Source of the DNA: an uncultured bacterium
Lineage (GTDB): Bacteria > Planctomycetota > GCA-002687715
DNA length: 64,000 nucleotides
Direction: 5' to 3'
Assembly: GCA_902826835.1 (NCBI GenBank)
Contig: CADEGH010000004.1
Coordinates: 261,511 to 325,510, forward strand
Made by a program: the position numbers and the translations under genes. The notes below the pieces were generated by a model that worked only from the letters and a program-made list of their open reading frames with translations, was not told the origin of the DNA and made no database searches. Shown piece by piece: positions 9,525 to 18,440 of this stretch. How positions within the stretch are numbered: the first letter of the stretch is position 1; each line of letters begins with the position of its first letter.

Positions 9525-10286
9525 TCACCGGGGGAAACGGCAAATTTCGTCGTTCTGGAGGAGCAAGTTTTCCTGGGCCGCCAGGTAGCTTTGGACGGCA
9601 TCCGGGCGCAGGTGGAGGAAGGCCTCGGCGTAGCGAACGTGGCCATCCGGTACGTTCACGGTTCGGGCCCGAGCGATGGCCCGCATCTTGCCCACCAGGT
9701 CGTGCTGGACGAGTTGGGACGCGAAGGCGAGGACGGCCGCTTCTTTGCGGATCATGACGCTCGTGATGTCGACGATGGCGTTGGCGGGCATCGGAGCACC
9801 GACCTCGTAGGCCAAGAATCGCGGCGGAGACTCGATCCTTTGGGCTGCATCCATCGCGGCCAGGGCGGCGACGCGATGGTCCGGATGGATTTCCCAGGGC
9901 GAAGGAAAAAACACCGTACTGGGCGCCACCGAACGGATGAACTGAGCCAGGTCACGACTCAGCCCCAAAACCTCGGCGAGACGCCCATCCGGATGTCCCC
10001 AAAAGTGGGACTCAACCCCGCCCAGCCGCCGCAGGGCCTCCTCACTCTCGGCTTTGCGCAGTGCCACCAGGTCCCCCGTGGAGGCTCCCGCGGGATCTCC
10101 CCCGGCCCCATCGGTCAGGATCAGGGCCACCACCCGGTGACCCGCCGCACGGTGGAGAGCCAAGGTCCCTCCGCAGCCCAAGATCTCGTCATCCGGGTGG
10201 GGGGCGATGACGAGCGCCGGTCCGATTGCCACTTCGCGGGCCGACAGCAAGGGCTCGTAAGGACGAATCCGCAGCCCGGCGCTCAC
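9525..10286 (-). CDS. PIG-L/LmbE-family deacetylase
   Basis: This is a 253-residue protein of the zinc-dependent PIG-L family, which removes N-acetyl groups from GlcNAc-type sugars. The zinc and catalytic motif is IAPHPDDEILGCGG near residues 25-38. The third metal ligand lies in PSPWEIHPDHRVAAL. GTG at 10286 overlaps the stop of the upstream fusion glycosyltransferase as GTGA. Longer in-frame readings up to 10697 lie inside that upstream gene. Together with a second PIG-L gene three positions upstream in transcription, it implies that the glycan contains a de-N-acetylated amino sugar. The exact substrate is inferred, not seen. Confidence 0.88.
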   Translation of the reverse strand: MSAGLRIRPYEPLLSAREVAIGPALVIAPHPDDEILGCGGTLALHRAAGHRVVALILTDGAGGDPAGASTGDLVALRKAESEEALRRLGGVESHFWGHPDGRLAEVLGLSRDLAQFIRSVAPSTVFFPSPWEIHPDHRVAALAAMDAAQRIESPPRFLAYEVGAPMPANAIVDITSVMIRKEAAVLAFASQLVQHDLVGKMRAIARARTVNVPDGHVRYAEAFLHLRPDAVQSYLAAQENLLLQNDEICRFPR

Positions 10287-12460
10287 GGCTTCCTCGATTC
10301 CAGATCCGCGAGGCGCTGTTCGAGTTCGACGATTTTCTCGTGACCCGCCTGCACCGTGGCCAAGAGCTCGGGAAACGCCACATGAATGTAGCGACTGAAC
10401 AGGCGCGTCCTGGTCTCCGCGAATTCCTTGCGGAGGGCAGTGACCGCGTTGCTCGCGTCGTTGCGAATGCGAAACGCGCTGGTCACGACCGGAAGGTGGC
10501 GGAACTCGTAGTCTTGGGCAAAGCGGAAGAAGAGATCCCAGTCTTCCAAGACTTCGAGGCTTTCGTCGAAGCCGCCGAGCGACTCCACGCAAGCGCGGTG
10601 ATGGACCACGGTGACGAGGTGGATGTAGGCCTGGCGAAACAGCATGAGCCGACTGAAGTCTTGCGAGTACGGCACGGATCGCCCGACCTCCCGCCACGGC
10701 CCTCCCTCGTGTTCACGGACCTGATCGATGCGATGGGCGTCCGTGTACACGACCCGAAACTGGCCCCGGCGGAGTTCCTCCAGAGCCACTTCGAGATGAT
10801 GGGGATAAAAAAGGTCGTCGTCGTCCAGCCAGGCGATCCAAGTCCCCGAGGCGGCGTTCAGTGCCAAGTTGGCGGCCAAGCAGCGCCCGACACGCCCCGG
10901 CTCAAGTTTGATGATCTTGAGCTGATCCCGAAACGGCGCGAGCGCGGGTTCCGGATCCTCACCTCCGTCATTCACGACGATCATCTCGACGTTGCGATGA
11001 GTCTGTGCGGCCACCGACGCGACCGCTTCGGCCAAGAGGCCGACCCGGTTGCGGGTTCTCGTGATGACACTGACCAAGTCGCCTCGGGGGTCGATGCCCG
11101 GTCGAGTCTTGACGTCTCCAAAGCGCGGGTTCATAGGGTTCTCGGGGGCTTTGGCCCGCACTCCTCCGGGGGCCAGGATGTCGAAGAGGCGCTCCTGGAA
11201 ATGGGTGAGCCGCTCCAGTATCGGGCGCTCGAGATCGCAGGGCGGCGGTGCTTCGCCCCCGCGCGCTCGTTCGTAGATCGCGACATGAGCGAGGGCCATA
11301 CTCTCGATCGAGGGAAGGGGAGCGGCTTCTCCCCCCTGGAGCGCCGCCAGAATCCCGGGATCGGCAAGAATCGCCCGCAGGACATCCGCCAGACCTTCCA
11401 CGGAACCAGAGGGAACGATGACCCCGCGGCTGCCGATGCGTTCGTCCAACGCACCGCGGTCGCCCACGATCACGGGGAGCCCCAAGCGCAGGGCTTCATC
11501 CACCACGAGTCCGTAGGATTCGATCGCGAGGCTCGGAAAGACCGCTAGATGGGCAGTTTCGGCGATCGTCTCGAGGCGTTCGTGGTCGTACGCCCCCAGC
11601 AGTTCGGCTCGTCCCAAGTCGAGGTCGGACTCCACCACTCCACCGGCCATCAGGAGTCGAATCCTCTGACCGGACGGGTCCGCCGACTCGACGGCGCGTG
11701 CCAGCACTTCGACTCCCTTGATGCGTCCAAGGTTTCCGAAGTGCAAGAGACGTAGCGGCTCGGGTGGCACCCACGGAGGTGTTGCGGGCGCCCGCAATTG
11801 GTTCGTCACGCCCAATCCCACCACCTCGACCGGGAGATCAGGCTCCTCCAGATACTCGCGAATCCACCGTGCGTGGGACTCCGAGGGAGCAAGGCGCGCG
11901 CGCGCCGTTCTCGCTTCGGACCGGAACGCGGCGGAGCGCGCTGGGATCCGTCTCGCCACCTCGGATTCGGGCACTCCGAGCCCAGGGGCGGCACACGGCC
12001 CGCAGGCGGCGGAGGAAGCCCGCAGACGGCACGGCTCCATCCCCGACGGCAAGCGAAAAAACTTCGCGCAGGTGGCAAAATGGTCGTGGAAAGTGAGGAC
12101 GGTCGGAATCCCGAGCCGCTCCGCCCGCCGCACGAGATCATCTCCCAAGTTCCACCAGTGGTGGATGTGAACCACGTCAGGTTCGACGGTGCGCAAGACT
12201 TCTTCGTATCGCTCCGCGAGTTCGGGTTCGAATGGGTCGACGCCGGATCGGAAGGTCGCCCCTCGCACGAGTCGATGCACCGGAAAACCCAGGTGTTCGG
12301 TCCGCAAGACGTGGGCGCGCGCGGAGTGTTGTTCCGAGCCCACCACGAGTTGGACCTCGTGCCCGAGCTCCCTCAATCCGACGGAGAGCGAGGCCACCGC
12401 CCGTTCGACGCCGCCGTCGAACTCGGGCGGAAAGTTGTGCAGGACTTGGACGATGCGCAT
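10283..12460 (-). CDS. Bifunctional GT4-GT2 glycosyltransferase
   Basis: This 725-residue fusion has two catalytic domains. Residues 1-410 form a GT4 domain: MRIVQVLHNFPPEFDGGVE, VHIHHWWNLGDD, TFHDHFATC with a four-cysteine motif, FGNLGRIKG, and AIESYGLVVDEALRLGLPV. A linker with conserved aromatic and acidic residues follows. A GT2 domain begins near residue 460 (DLVSVITRTRNRVGLL), with VVNDGGEDPE and AWLDDDDLFYPHH as the metal site and VLEDWDLFFRFA as the acceptor motif. The last 30 residues are helical (ELEQRLADLE). Fusing two transferases suggests consecutive sugar additions. It starts with ATG, 3 bases after the stop of the upstream deacetylase. Confidence 0.9.
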   Translation of the reverse strand: MRIVQVLHNFPPEFDGGVERAVASLSVGLRELGHEVQLVVGSEQHSARAHVLRTEHLGFPVHRLVRGATFRSGVDPFEPELAERYEEVLRTVEPDVVHIHHWWNLGDDLVRRAERLGIPTVLTFHDHFATCAKFFRLPSGMEPCRLRASSAACGPCAAPGLGVPESEVARRIPARSAAFRSEARTARARLAPSESHARWIREYLEEPDLPVEVVGLGVTNQLRAPATPPWVPPEPLRLLHFGNLGRIKGVEVLARAVESADPSGQRIRLLMAGGVVESDLDLGRAELLGAYDHERLETIAETAHLAVFPSLAIESYGLVVDEALRLGLPVIVGDRGALDERIGSRGVIVPSGSVEGLADVLRAILADPGILAALQGGEAAPLPSIESMALAHVAIYERARGGEAPPPCDLERPILERLTHFQERLFDILAPGGVRAKAPENPMNPRFGDVKTRPGIDPRGDLVSVITRTRNRVGLLAEAVASVAAQTHRNVEMIVVNDGGEDPEPALAPFRDQLKIIKLEPGRVGRCLAANLALNAASGTWIAWLDDDDLFYPHHLEVALEELRRGQFRVVYTDAHRIDQVREHEGGPWREVGRSVPYSQDFSRLMLFRQAYIHLVTVVHHRACVESLGGFDESLEVLEDWDLFFRFAQDYEFRHLPVVTSAFRIRNDASNAVTALRKEFAETRTRLFSRYIHVAFPELLATVQAGHEKIVELEQRLADLESRKP

Positions 12461-12463
12461 GAG

Positions 12464-13213
12464 TCAGTCGGCCGCACGATACGCACCGGTGAACGCTTCC
12501 CCGAAGGTCGCACCCCGCGGCAACAGGAGGCTCCGATAAGCATCCAGCCCCCGAACCGCGTGTTCGTAGTCGAGGTAATGCAATTGGGAGCGGTAACAGC
12601 GCACGGCCTCGAGTTTCTTGGCCATGGTGTCGGAGGTGTCGATGACCACGTCGGGAATCGAGGGCGACCACACATCGTAGCCGAGAAACGCCGGCCCGAT
12701 TTGGCCGGCGTGATGCTCCTGCACGATGCGCGCGCCTTGGGCCACGAGCCAGTGGTCCGTGTTCAGCTCCCCCGCCCAAGGGTGGTACACGATTTCGAAG
12801 CCTCCGCTCGAAATCGCGTCCGTCACGATCTGAGCCAATCCGTAGGCGAGAGTGCGACGCGCTTCGTCCGGATCACTCGGCAAACCTTCGAAGACGTGGA
12901 TGTCCGCATCGGAGAGGTTGTCAGGGTAGCCGAGGAAACGCAGCTCCCGGATTCCCAGCACCGTGGCCGCGGCGTGAGCCTCCGCTTCGCGAATGCGCAC
13001 GATTTCGTCCCGAGGGAACCAGCCGTCCGGATCGCCCTGAATGCCGTTGCAGACGAAGATCACGCAGACGTGATCTCCTTGTGCGGCGTGATGAGCCAGG
13101 GTGCCCCCGAGCCCCATGGTCTCGTCATCGGGATGGGGGGCAAGCACCAACACCCGACCTCGGGGCGGCCGTTCGCGAAGCTTCGGCAAAGGTGGGGCTC
13201 GGAATGCGGTCAC
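12464..13213 (-). CDS. PIG-L/LmbE-family deacetylase
   Basis: This is a 249-residue second PIG-L-type deacetylase. VLAPHPDDETMGLGGTLAHH supplies the zinc-binding HPDDE motif near residues 26-30. VYHPWAGELNTDHWLVAQ supplies the later histidine. ATG at 13213 overlaps the upstream stop (ATGA). It differs enough from the other PIG-L protein in this operon to suggest a different sugar or position. It probably acts in the cytoplasm on a lipid- or nucleotide-linked amino sugar. Family assignment is firm; the substrate is unknown. Confidence 0.9.
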   Translation of the reverse strand: MTAFRAPPLPKLRERPPRGRVLVLAPHPDDETMGLGGTLAHHAAQGDHVCVIFVCNGIQGDPDGWFPRDEIVRIREAEAHAAATVLGIRELRFLGYPDNLSDADIHVFEGLPSDPDEARRTLAYGLAQIVTDAISSGGFEIVYHPWAGELNTDHWLVAQGARIVQEHHAGQIGPAFLGYDVWSPSIPDVVIDTSDTMAKKLEAVRCYRSQLHYLDYEHAVRGLDAYRSLLLPRGATFGEAFTGAYRAAD

Positions 13214-14427
13214 TGGCGTGGCCTCGTTTCAACCTCGGCCATCCACTCCAGGGACTCCTGCCAGGACCACCAAAACTCGGTGTCGGTCGCCGAAGGCTGA
13301 ATGAGGGGTCGATGGACCTCACGAATCCAGGGCTCCCGTGGTTTCGGCAGCCAACCTCGATCCGCGATCCACGCGTGAGCAGGCGTTCCCATCGTGGGTT
13401 CGAACGGGAAAACGGCGGCCCGATCCAAGACGAGCGCCCTCAGTGCTTCCGTGCGATCTGCGGCCTGGCGGCGCGTTTCTCCCGGAAGCCCGACCGCGAC
13501 CGCGGCGCCCACTGCCAGGCCCGCAGACCGAGCGGAGTCGACGTGCCTCCCGAGATCTTGCGCGGATGCTGACGACCCGGGCAGTGAGGTTGCCCCCTCC
13601 ACTCGATCCACATCGAAGAAGACCACGCGCGCGCCGCGCCGCGCCAAGTCGGCATAGTCCCCCGGATGGGTTCGGTCGGCGCGCACCCGGATCGAAATCG
13701 GTAGGCCACGTTCCGCCAAGCCGGGCAGACCAGTCAAGACGGTGTCGTTCGGTTCGCGGTCGAGAATCATGATCGACCGCGCTCGATCCGAAGCGCGATC
13801 GACGGTCGCGAGGAGCTCCGCCAGCGGAGCCATGGAATTGACGCGGAGGCTCGGCGCTTCGAGCCGAGCCAACGCGGAGACGGGCGAGAGTAAATCGGGA
13901 CTGGCTCGCTCCGCGAGCACCGGCAGCACCCCTAACTCGGGACACAGAGAAAGGGAGTGGGGGGGAAGCAGTCCTCTGCCCGGCCAAATCGCGGCCACGT
14001 CGAGGGGCACGGGACGAGTCGAGTTCGGGAACAACTTTCGCAGGGCGACCAGGGGATCGGCGTCCAGCAGTTGCGCCTCAGGCCACAGGTTTTGGCCCGG
14101 AGGCTCTCGCCTCGAAAGGTCTCCGGTGATGAAGCAGGGACACGCAGTTTCGGCGCGCAGCAACTGGAACGCACGCGCCAGTAGTTCCCGAGACTCCCCT
14201 TGATCCACGGCAAACACCACGTCGGGGGCGTGCGTGCGCACCGCGGCGGAAAATTCCTCCTCCGCCCGGCCCGAATCGACCAGCATCAAATTCGGTGCCA
14301 ATCCGATCGCGGCTAGCCCGGACAAGAGGATGGCATCTTCGGCGGAGGGGCGGCGTTCAGGAACAAGAACGAGGACCTCGCGGAAGTGGTGTGGCTTCGA
14401 GTCGCCCTGAGTAGCATCGCGAGTCAC
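13210..14427 (-). CDS. Degenerate B12-binding/radical SAM-like protein lacking the Fe-S motif
   Basis: This is a 405-residue protein. Residues 15-130 resemble a cobalamin-binding Rossmann domain (AILLSGLAAIGLAPNLMLVDS, then THAPDVVFAV), but the D-x-H-x-x-G ligand motif is absent. Residues 150-380 follow the order of a B12-type radical SAM barrel: SLSLCPELGV where R-G-C-P-x-x-C-x-x-C should be, ISIRVRADRTHPGDYADLA, AAVAVGLPGETRRQAADR, and FEPTMGTPAHAW. Only one of the three cluster cysteines remains. It is therefore probably a non-catalytic or repurposed paralogue. It starts at GTG 14427, is the 5'-most gene of the glycan operon, and is divergent from a membrane protein gene 31 bases away. The family call is my alignment by eye. 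Confidence 0.6.
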   Translation of the reverse strand: MTRDATQGDSKPHHFREVLVLVPERRPSAEDAILLSGLAAIGLAPNLMLVDSGRAEEEFSAAVRTHAPDVVFAVDQGESRELLARAFQLLRAETACPCFITGDLSRREPPGQNLWPEAQLLDADPLVALRKLFPNSTRPVPLDVAAIWPGRGLLPPHSLSLCPELGVLPVLAERASPDLLSPVSALARLEAPSLRVNSMAPLAELLATVDRASDRARSIMILDREPNDTVLTGLPGLAERGLPISIRVRADRTHPGDYADLARRGARVVFFDVDRVEGATSLPGSSASAQDLGRHVDSARSAGLAVGAAVAVGLPGETRRQAADRTEALRALVLDRAAVFPFEPTMGTPAHAWIADRGWLPKPREPWIREVHRPLIQPSATDTEFWWSWQESLEWMAEVETRPRQ

Positions 14428-14458
14428 GGCGAGGGGAAGGTATCACGGAAACCAACGC

Positions 14459-15943
14459 ATGATGCAAAAGCTCACCCTCGGAGTCGCTTACCTCGGAATG
14501 TGTGCGGCCCTGGCCGGGCTGGCCCTCCGGCAGGACGGCCGCGAACTCACGAATCTCGAGGGCCGATTCGCGGCCGCCCTCAGCGCTCGCATCGATAGTC
14601 GAGAAGTTCACGGGATCTCCGACGCGCAGGCACCCGGCCTGAAAATGCTCGCCGTTTGGGCGGCTTGGGCCGGCATGACCGAGAGGCCCCTGCGACTCTC
14701 GGTGCTCGGCCTCCTCTTGGTCGGGGCGGCCTTCGGGCTCTATGCGATTCGCCGCCATCTCCTGCTCGTGAAAGCCTTCGCACCGGTGGAGAGCCCCTCC
14801 CCCGACCCGCAGATGCCACATTCTCGGTGCGAGGGGGAGCTCGTGATTCCGATCGGAATCAGCGTCGTCGCGCTCTCTCCTTGGCTCGGCCAAGACCTGC
14901 TTCATCCGTGGAACCTGGGTCTCGGAGCAGGCGGTTTCCTACTTTGCGCCTTGGCTTATTGCGCGGGGGCCGGCTGCCTGTGGCTCGTTCCGTCCGCCAT
15001 GGGCGGGGCCATCCTTGGTCAGTTGGATCTTCGAGGCGCTCCGGCCCTCGTGTTCGCCGCGGTTCTGCTGGTGATGCTGCATCCCCACCGAGGAAGGGCC
15101 CTGGTCGCCGCGTTCAGCGTTCTCGTTGCCGCGCTACTCAGCGCCTGGAGCGCGCACGGATTCCCTGGCCAATTTCCAATCGAACTCCCACCAACCGGCA
15201 CGCTCGAAGCCCCGGTCGCGAGCCTCCTCTTTCGGGACTCGGTTGGAGCCATTCCGACCTTGGCGATCTGGGCCGGGGCGGCCCTCGGGCTTTCCCTGCT
15301 TCGACTCCGCGGTCGCCGCATCCTCGCTCGCGCGGGGCTCAGCCTTGCGTTGGTGGCCGCCACGTTTGCCCTCTCCTCCGGCTGGCAGGACCTTTCCTTT
15401 CGCGGTCAGGGTTTTTCACTGTTTCTCGTGCCCCTCGCCGGCCTCCTGGCGGCCCTGACTTCGGCCGCCCCGGCGCTTCTCCGCATTCCCTTGATTTTGG
15501 CCCTGATGATCCCCCTGGTGGGCCCGGACCTGACAGTCCCCCGCTCCTGGTCCGAGTGGCGAACCGCCTGGCAGGCAAGCCCCGCGCGCCAATTCCAACC
15601 GGGCCTCCACGCTCTCCGCGCTCACGTCGCGCCCGGGAGTCGCGTGCTGCTCTGGGGTGAGGACCGATTTGCCCTCCTCCACTATGCCGGCCGCGGCCAC
15701 GATCCCGCCGTGCCCATCCTGCTCGTACCGGAGGAAATCGCCTTCGATCGGTTGGAGTCCGAGCTCCGTGATCGCCTCGTGATCAAGCCGGGCGAGGAAA
15801 ACCGCGCGCCCCCGGTCCTCGCGACCCCTCCCCTGAGCCCCTTACCAGCCGGGCTGACCGAATCTCGCATCGAATCCGGTCCTCTGTCGTGGCAGGTGCT
15901 TCGGATTGCACCCGCCACCTCTCCGTCATCGCTGCCGCGATAG
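14459..15943 (+). CDS. Multi-pass membrane protein, function unknown
   Basis: This 494-residue protein has about ten hydrophobic segments (for example LSVLGLLLVGAAFGLYAI and LILALMIPLVG), covering residues 1-360. A soluble C-terminal part of about 120 residues follows (HVAPGSRVLLWGEDRFALLHY). The layout of many membrane helices plus a C-terminal globular part recalls GT-C glycosyltransferases and glycan polymerases. However, I see no diagnostic acidic motif in the first loop, so this is only a possibility. The first two codons are both ATG. The gene is transcribed away from the glycan operon from a shared 31-base spacer, so the two may share regulation. Confidence 0.75.
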   Translation: MMQKLTLGVAYLGMCAALAGLALRQDGRELTNLEGRFAAALSARIDSREVHGISDAQAPGLKMLAVWAAWAGMTERPLRLSVLGLLLVGAAFGLYAIRRHLLLVKAFAPVESPSPDPQMPHSRCEGELVIPIGISVVALSPWLGQDLLHPWNLGLGAGGFLLCALAYCAGAGCLWLVPSAMGGAILGQLDLRGAPALVFAAVLLVMLHPHRGRALVAAFSVLVAALLSAWSAHGFPGQFPIELPPTGTLEAPVASLLFRDSVGAIPTLAIWAGAALGLSLLRLRGRRILARAGLSLALVAATFALSSGWQDLSFRGQGFSLFLVPLAGLLAALTSAAPALLRIPLILALMIPLVGPDLTVPRSWSEWRTAWQASPARQFQPGLHALRAHVAPGSRVLLWGEDRFALLHYAGRGHDPAVPILLVPEEIAFDRLESELRDRLVIKPGEENRAPPVLATPPLSPLPAGLTESRIESGPLSWQVLRIAPATSPSSLPR

Positions 15944-15964
15944 CCGCCGCCTGAAGACCCATCT

Positions 15965-18406
15965 TCACGGGGCCTGGTGTCGTCGGACAAAGTCCTCGGC
16001 GGAGACGAGCGCTTGGCCGGAAGGAGCCGCGCGCAGTTTGGTCAGGAGGTTGTCGAGGGAAGCCTGAAGCTTCTCCCCCTTCTCTTTTGCCCACGCCCGA
16101 GTTTCGGTTTCCAGGCGAGGGATCAGCGATTTGGCCGCCGAGCCGTAGTGGAGGAGCGCCCGACCCGCCTTGTCGAAGTCACGGCCCCACTCGTCTTCGT
16201 TGATGATGATCCACGCGAGGTCGAGGCCCTCCCTGATGGATCGCTTGGCGAGGAGTTCGAGTCCGACCATGCGAATCTCGTAGGCGAACATCTGACCACT
16301 CGGAGGGCGGTGGCGAACCGCGTCGAGGAGGGCAGGGAGCACCGCCCCGAAGTCGGAGTCATCCAAGACCCGCAGGACGGGAGCGACATAGCTGCGAATG
16401 CGCCCGTCTTCGTTGGCGAGGAGAGTTCGAATCGCCGCGTATAAGGCCGGCCGATCCACCCCGTCGAGCGACTTGCCCAGAATCGGTGCCGGTCCCCGTT
16501 TGCCGGGAGCGGTATCGAAGAGCGCCTCGCCCAGGGCACTCGCCACTCGTTGGCGCGGGTCTTTGGGATCCTGGGTTTGGGTTGCCAACAGCAGCGCGGG
16601 CACCGATTTCTTGCGTTGCTCGGGGCTCAATTCGGAGATCGCCTGCGCCGCGAGAATCCGCAGCCACGGATCCGGATCGGCAAGCAGGGTCCGGAGTGTG
16701 TTGCCGAGCGGATCCGCCTTCTTGCCCAACCGAGCCAACGCCTCCGCCGCCCCGTATCGCGTGAAACGATCATCGCTGGCGAGCCGCTCCGCGAGGCGCG
16801 CCGTGAAGCCGCCGCTCCTGGTTGCCAAGGCCGTCGCGGATCGCGTACGCACCGCCGGGGACCAGGAACTCAGGCCGGCGAACAAAGCCTCAAGGGATTT
16901 TTGAGCGTACGGATTCTCCTCCGTCCAGTAGCTGAAATCGCGGCCGGCATCGATGGTGGCTTGAAGTGCCGTACCCTCGAGCGGCACCGGCACGAACGGT
17001 CGCTTGCCGGTCAGGATGGTCTTGCGGAGTGGCAACGCGAAGTGGAGCGCATAAGCGCCGGTGCAGTCCCACCCGTTGTAGGAGTCCCCGCCCCAATCCG
17101 CGGGAGTTGGCTGGTACGGAAAACTGCCATCGAAGGCACGCGCCAATTCCAGCTCCCAGCCGGCCTCGACAAAGTACGCAGCCGTCGCCGCGGGTCCCGC
17201 TCGGGCGACTCCCGGAGCCGCCCACAGGTGATTGAAAAAATTGCCGGTGTGCCCACTCTCCCGTTCGGAATAAGCCGCGACCGCCATGCGGGCGAAAAAA
17301 CCTGAAGCTTCCGCGTCGCCGAGCAAATCAAAGAGGATTGCCGCCGCGGAACATTTGCCATTGTCTTCGTGCCAGGGCCAAGGGTCGTGGTCCCCGTAGG
17401 GAATCGCGCCTTTGTCGACGTACCAACGCAAGAATGCGGCGCTCCTCGCGATGGCCTCGTCCAGAATCAGACTCTTCACGCCGGCTTCCCGAGCGATCGC
17501 CATCGCCAAGGTGAGCACAATGCCGGTCTGATTCATAGCGCCGTAGCCCTTCAAATCCCCCTGCGGGACTCGACGGAACGCATGCCCCCAATTTCCGACC
17601 GTGCTCTGCCCCTCCGCTATGTCCAGTGCCAATCGACGCAGCCCCTTCATGGCCTCCTGGTCGTGAGTCGCGAGGACGTACTCCGCCAGGAACAGCGTCT
17701 CGTAGCCATATCCCCACGAGATGTGCCCTCCCGGAGTCGCCTCCGCGACCGCTCGTGCGTAGTCCGCAACGAGGGGTAGATACTGAGGATCGCCGGACGC
17801 GAGCAGCGCAAGTGCGTTCAGGTCGTTCTCGATCGAGATCTTCGCACGCTGGCGCTGATTCTTGAAACCGCGCTGCACGATGGCCAAGCAGGCCTTGTCG
17901 AGAATTTTCTCCGACTTGCTACACGAGTACGGAGCGGAGGCGGCAAACGCCCCGAGCGGTGCGAGCTTGATCGTCACTCCACCGGTTTGCGATCCTCGGC
18001 GCCGCATCACCCGGAGTTGACCACGATTTTCCGGCCGCTCGGCCGCGGTGATGGCGCGAGCGAGGGCCTTCCGCGCGTCGCCGTCGAAAGGCCTGTCCCC
18101 GATTCCGAGAATGACATCGCCGGGTGCAAGCGCACCCTCCGCCGGAGAGCCTTTGGCGACCTCGGTGACGAGGATTTGCCTCGCACTCGTCGTCTCGCCC
18201 TTGTACCCGAAGATCCAACCGCGGGCGCCGGTCGGCCCCAAGTTCCAATCGTGCGTCTGGTCGCGCGTTCCTCCCTTCAAAAGGTCGGGTGGCTCCGGAA
18301 TTTTCTCTTGGCCCAACGACAGGCTGGAACCGGCATGGAGCGTGAGCGCCATCAGAGCGAGGCGCGGGAACGACGGTTCGATCTTGAGGCTGAAATTCTT
18401 GTTCAT
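15965..18406 (-). CDS. Exported PDZ/HEAT-like protein, resembles DUF6288
   Basis: This 813-residue protein has an N-terminal signal-like segment (FPRLALMALTLHAGSSLSLG). Residues about 45-150 hold the sequence GPTGARGWIFGYKG and a PDZ-like domain (VTEVAKGSPAEGALAPGDVILG). Residues 150-500 are helical and aromatic-rich (HISWGYGYETLFLAEYVL, GHTGNFFNHLWAAPGVAR), like an alpha/alpha toroid. Residues 520-800 contain HEAT-like repeats (AAEALARLGKKADPL, RILAAQAISELSPEQ). The order matches proteins annotated DUF6288, from memory. ATG at 18406 is preferred to GTG at 18418 because it places the signal peptide better; neither has a strong ribosome-binding site. Its role is unknown. Confidence 0.8.
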   Translation of the reverse strand: MNKNFSLKIEPSFPRLALMALTLHAGSSLSLGQEKIPEPPDLLKGGTRDQTHDWNLGPTGARGWIFGYKGETTSARQILVTEVAKGSPAEGALAPGDVILGIGDRPFDGDARKALARAITAAERPENRGQLRVMRRRGSQTGGVTIKLAPLGAFAASAPYSCSKSEKILDKACLAIVQRGFKNQRQRAKISIENDLNALALLASGDPQYLPLVADYARAVAEATPGGHISWGYGYETLFLAEYVLATHDQEAMKGLRRLALDIAEGQSTVGNWGHAFRRVPQGDLKGYGAMNQTGIVLTLAMAIAREAGVKSLILDEAIARSAAFLRWYVDKGAIPYGDHDPWPWHEDNGKCSAAAILFDLLGDAEASGFFARMAVAAYSERESGHTGNFFNHLWAAPGVARAGPAATAAYFVEAGWELELARAFDGSFPYQPTPADWGGDSYNGWDCTGAYALHFALPLRKTILTGKRPFVPVPLEGTALQATIDAGRDFSYWTEENPYAQKSLEALFAGLSSWSPAVRTRSATALATRSGGFTARLAERLASDDRFTRYGAAEALARLGKKADPLGNTLRTLLADPDPWLRILAAQAISELSPEQRKKSVPALLLATQTQDPKDPRQRVASALGEALFDTAPGKRGPAPILGKSLDGVDRPALYAAIRTLLANEDGRIRSYVAPVLRVLDDSDFGAVLPALLDAVRHRPPSGQMFAYEIRMVGLELLAKRSIREGLDLAWIIINEDEWGRDFDKAGRALLHYGSAAKSLIPRLETETRAWAKEKGEKLQASLDNLLTKLRAAPSGQALVSAEDFVRRHQAP

Positions 18407-18440
18407 GAGTCGAGTCACTTCGATCTATCGGCGGGAATTG

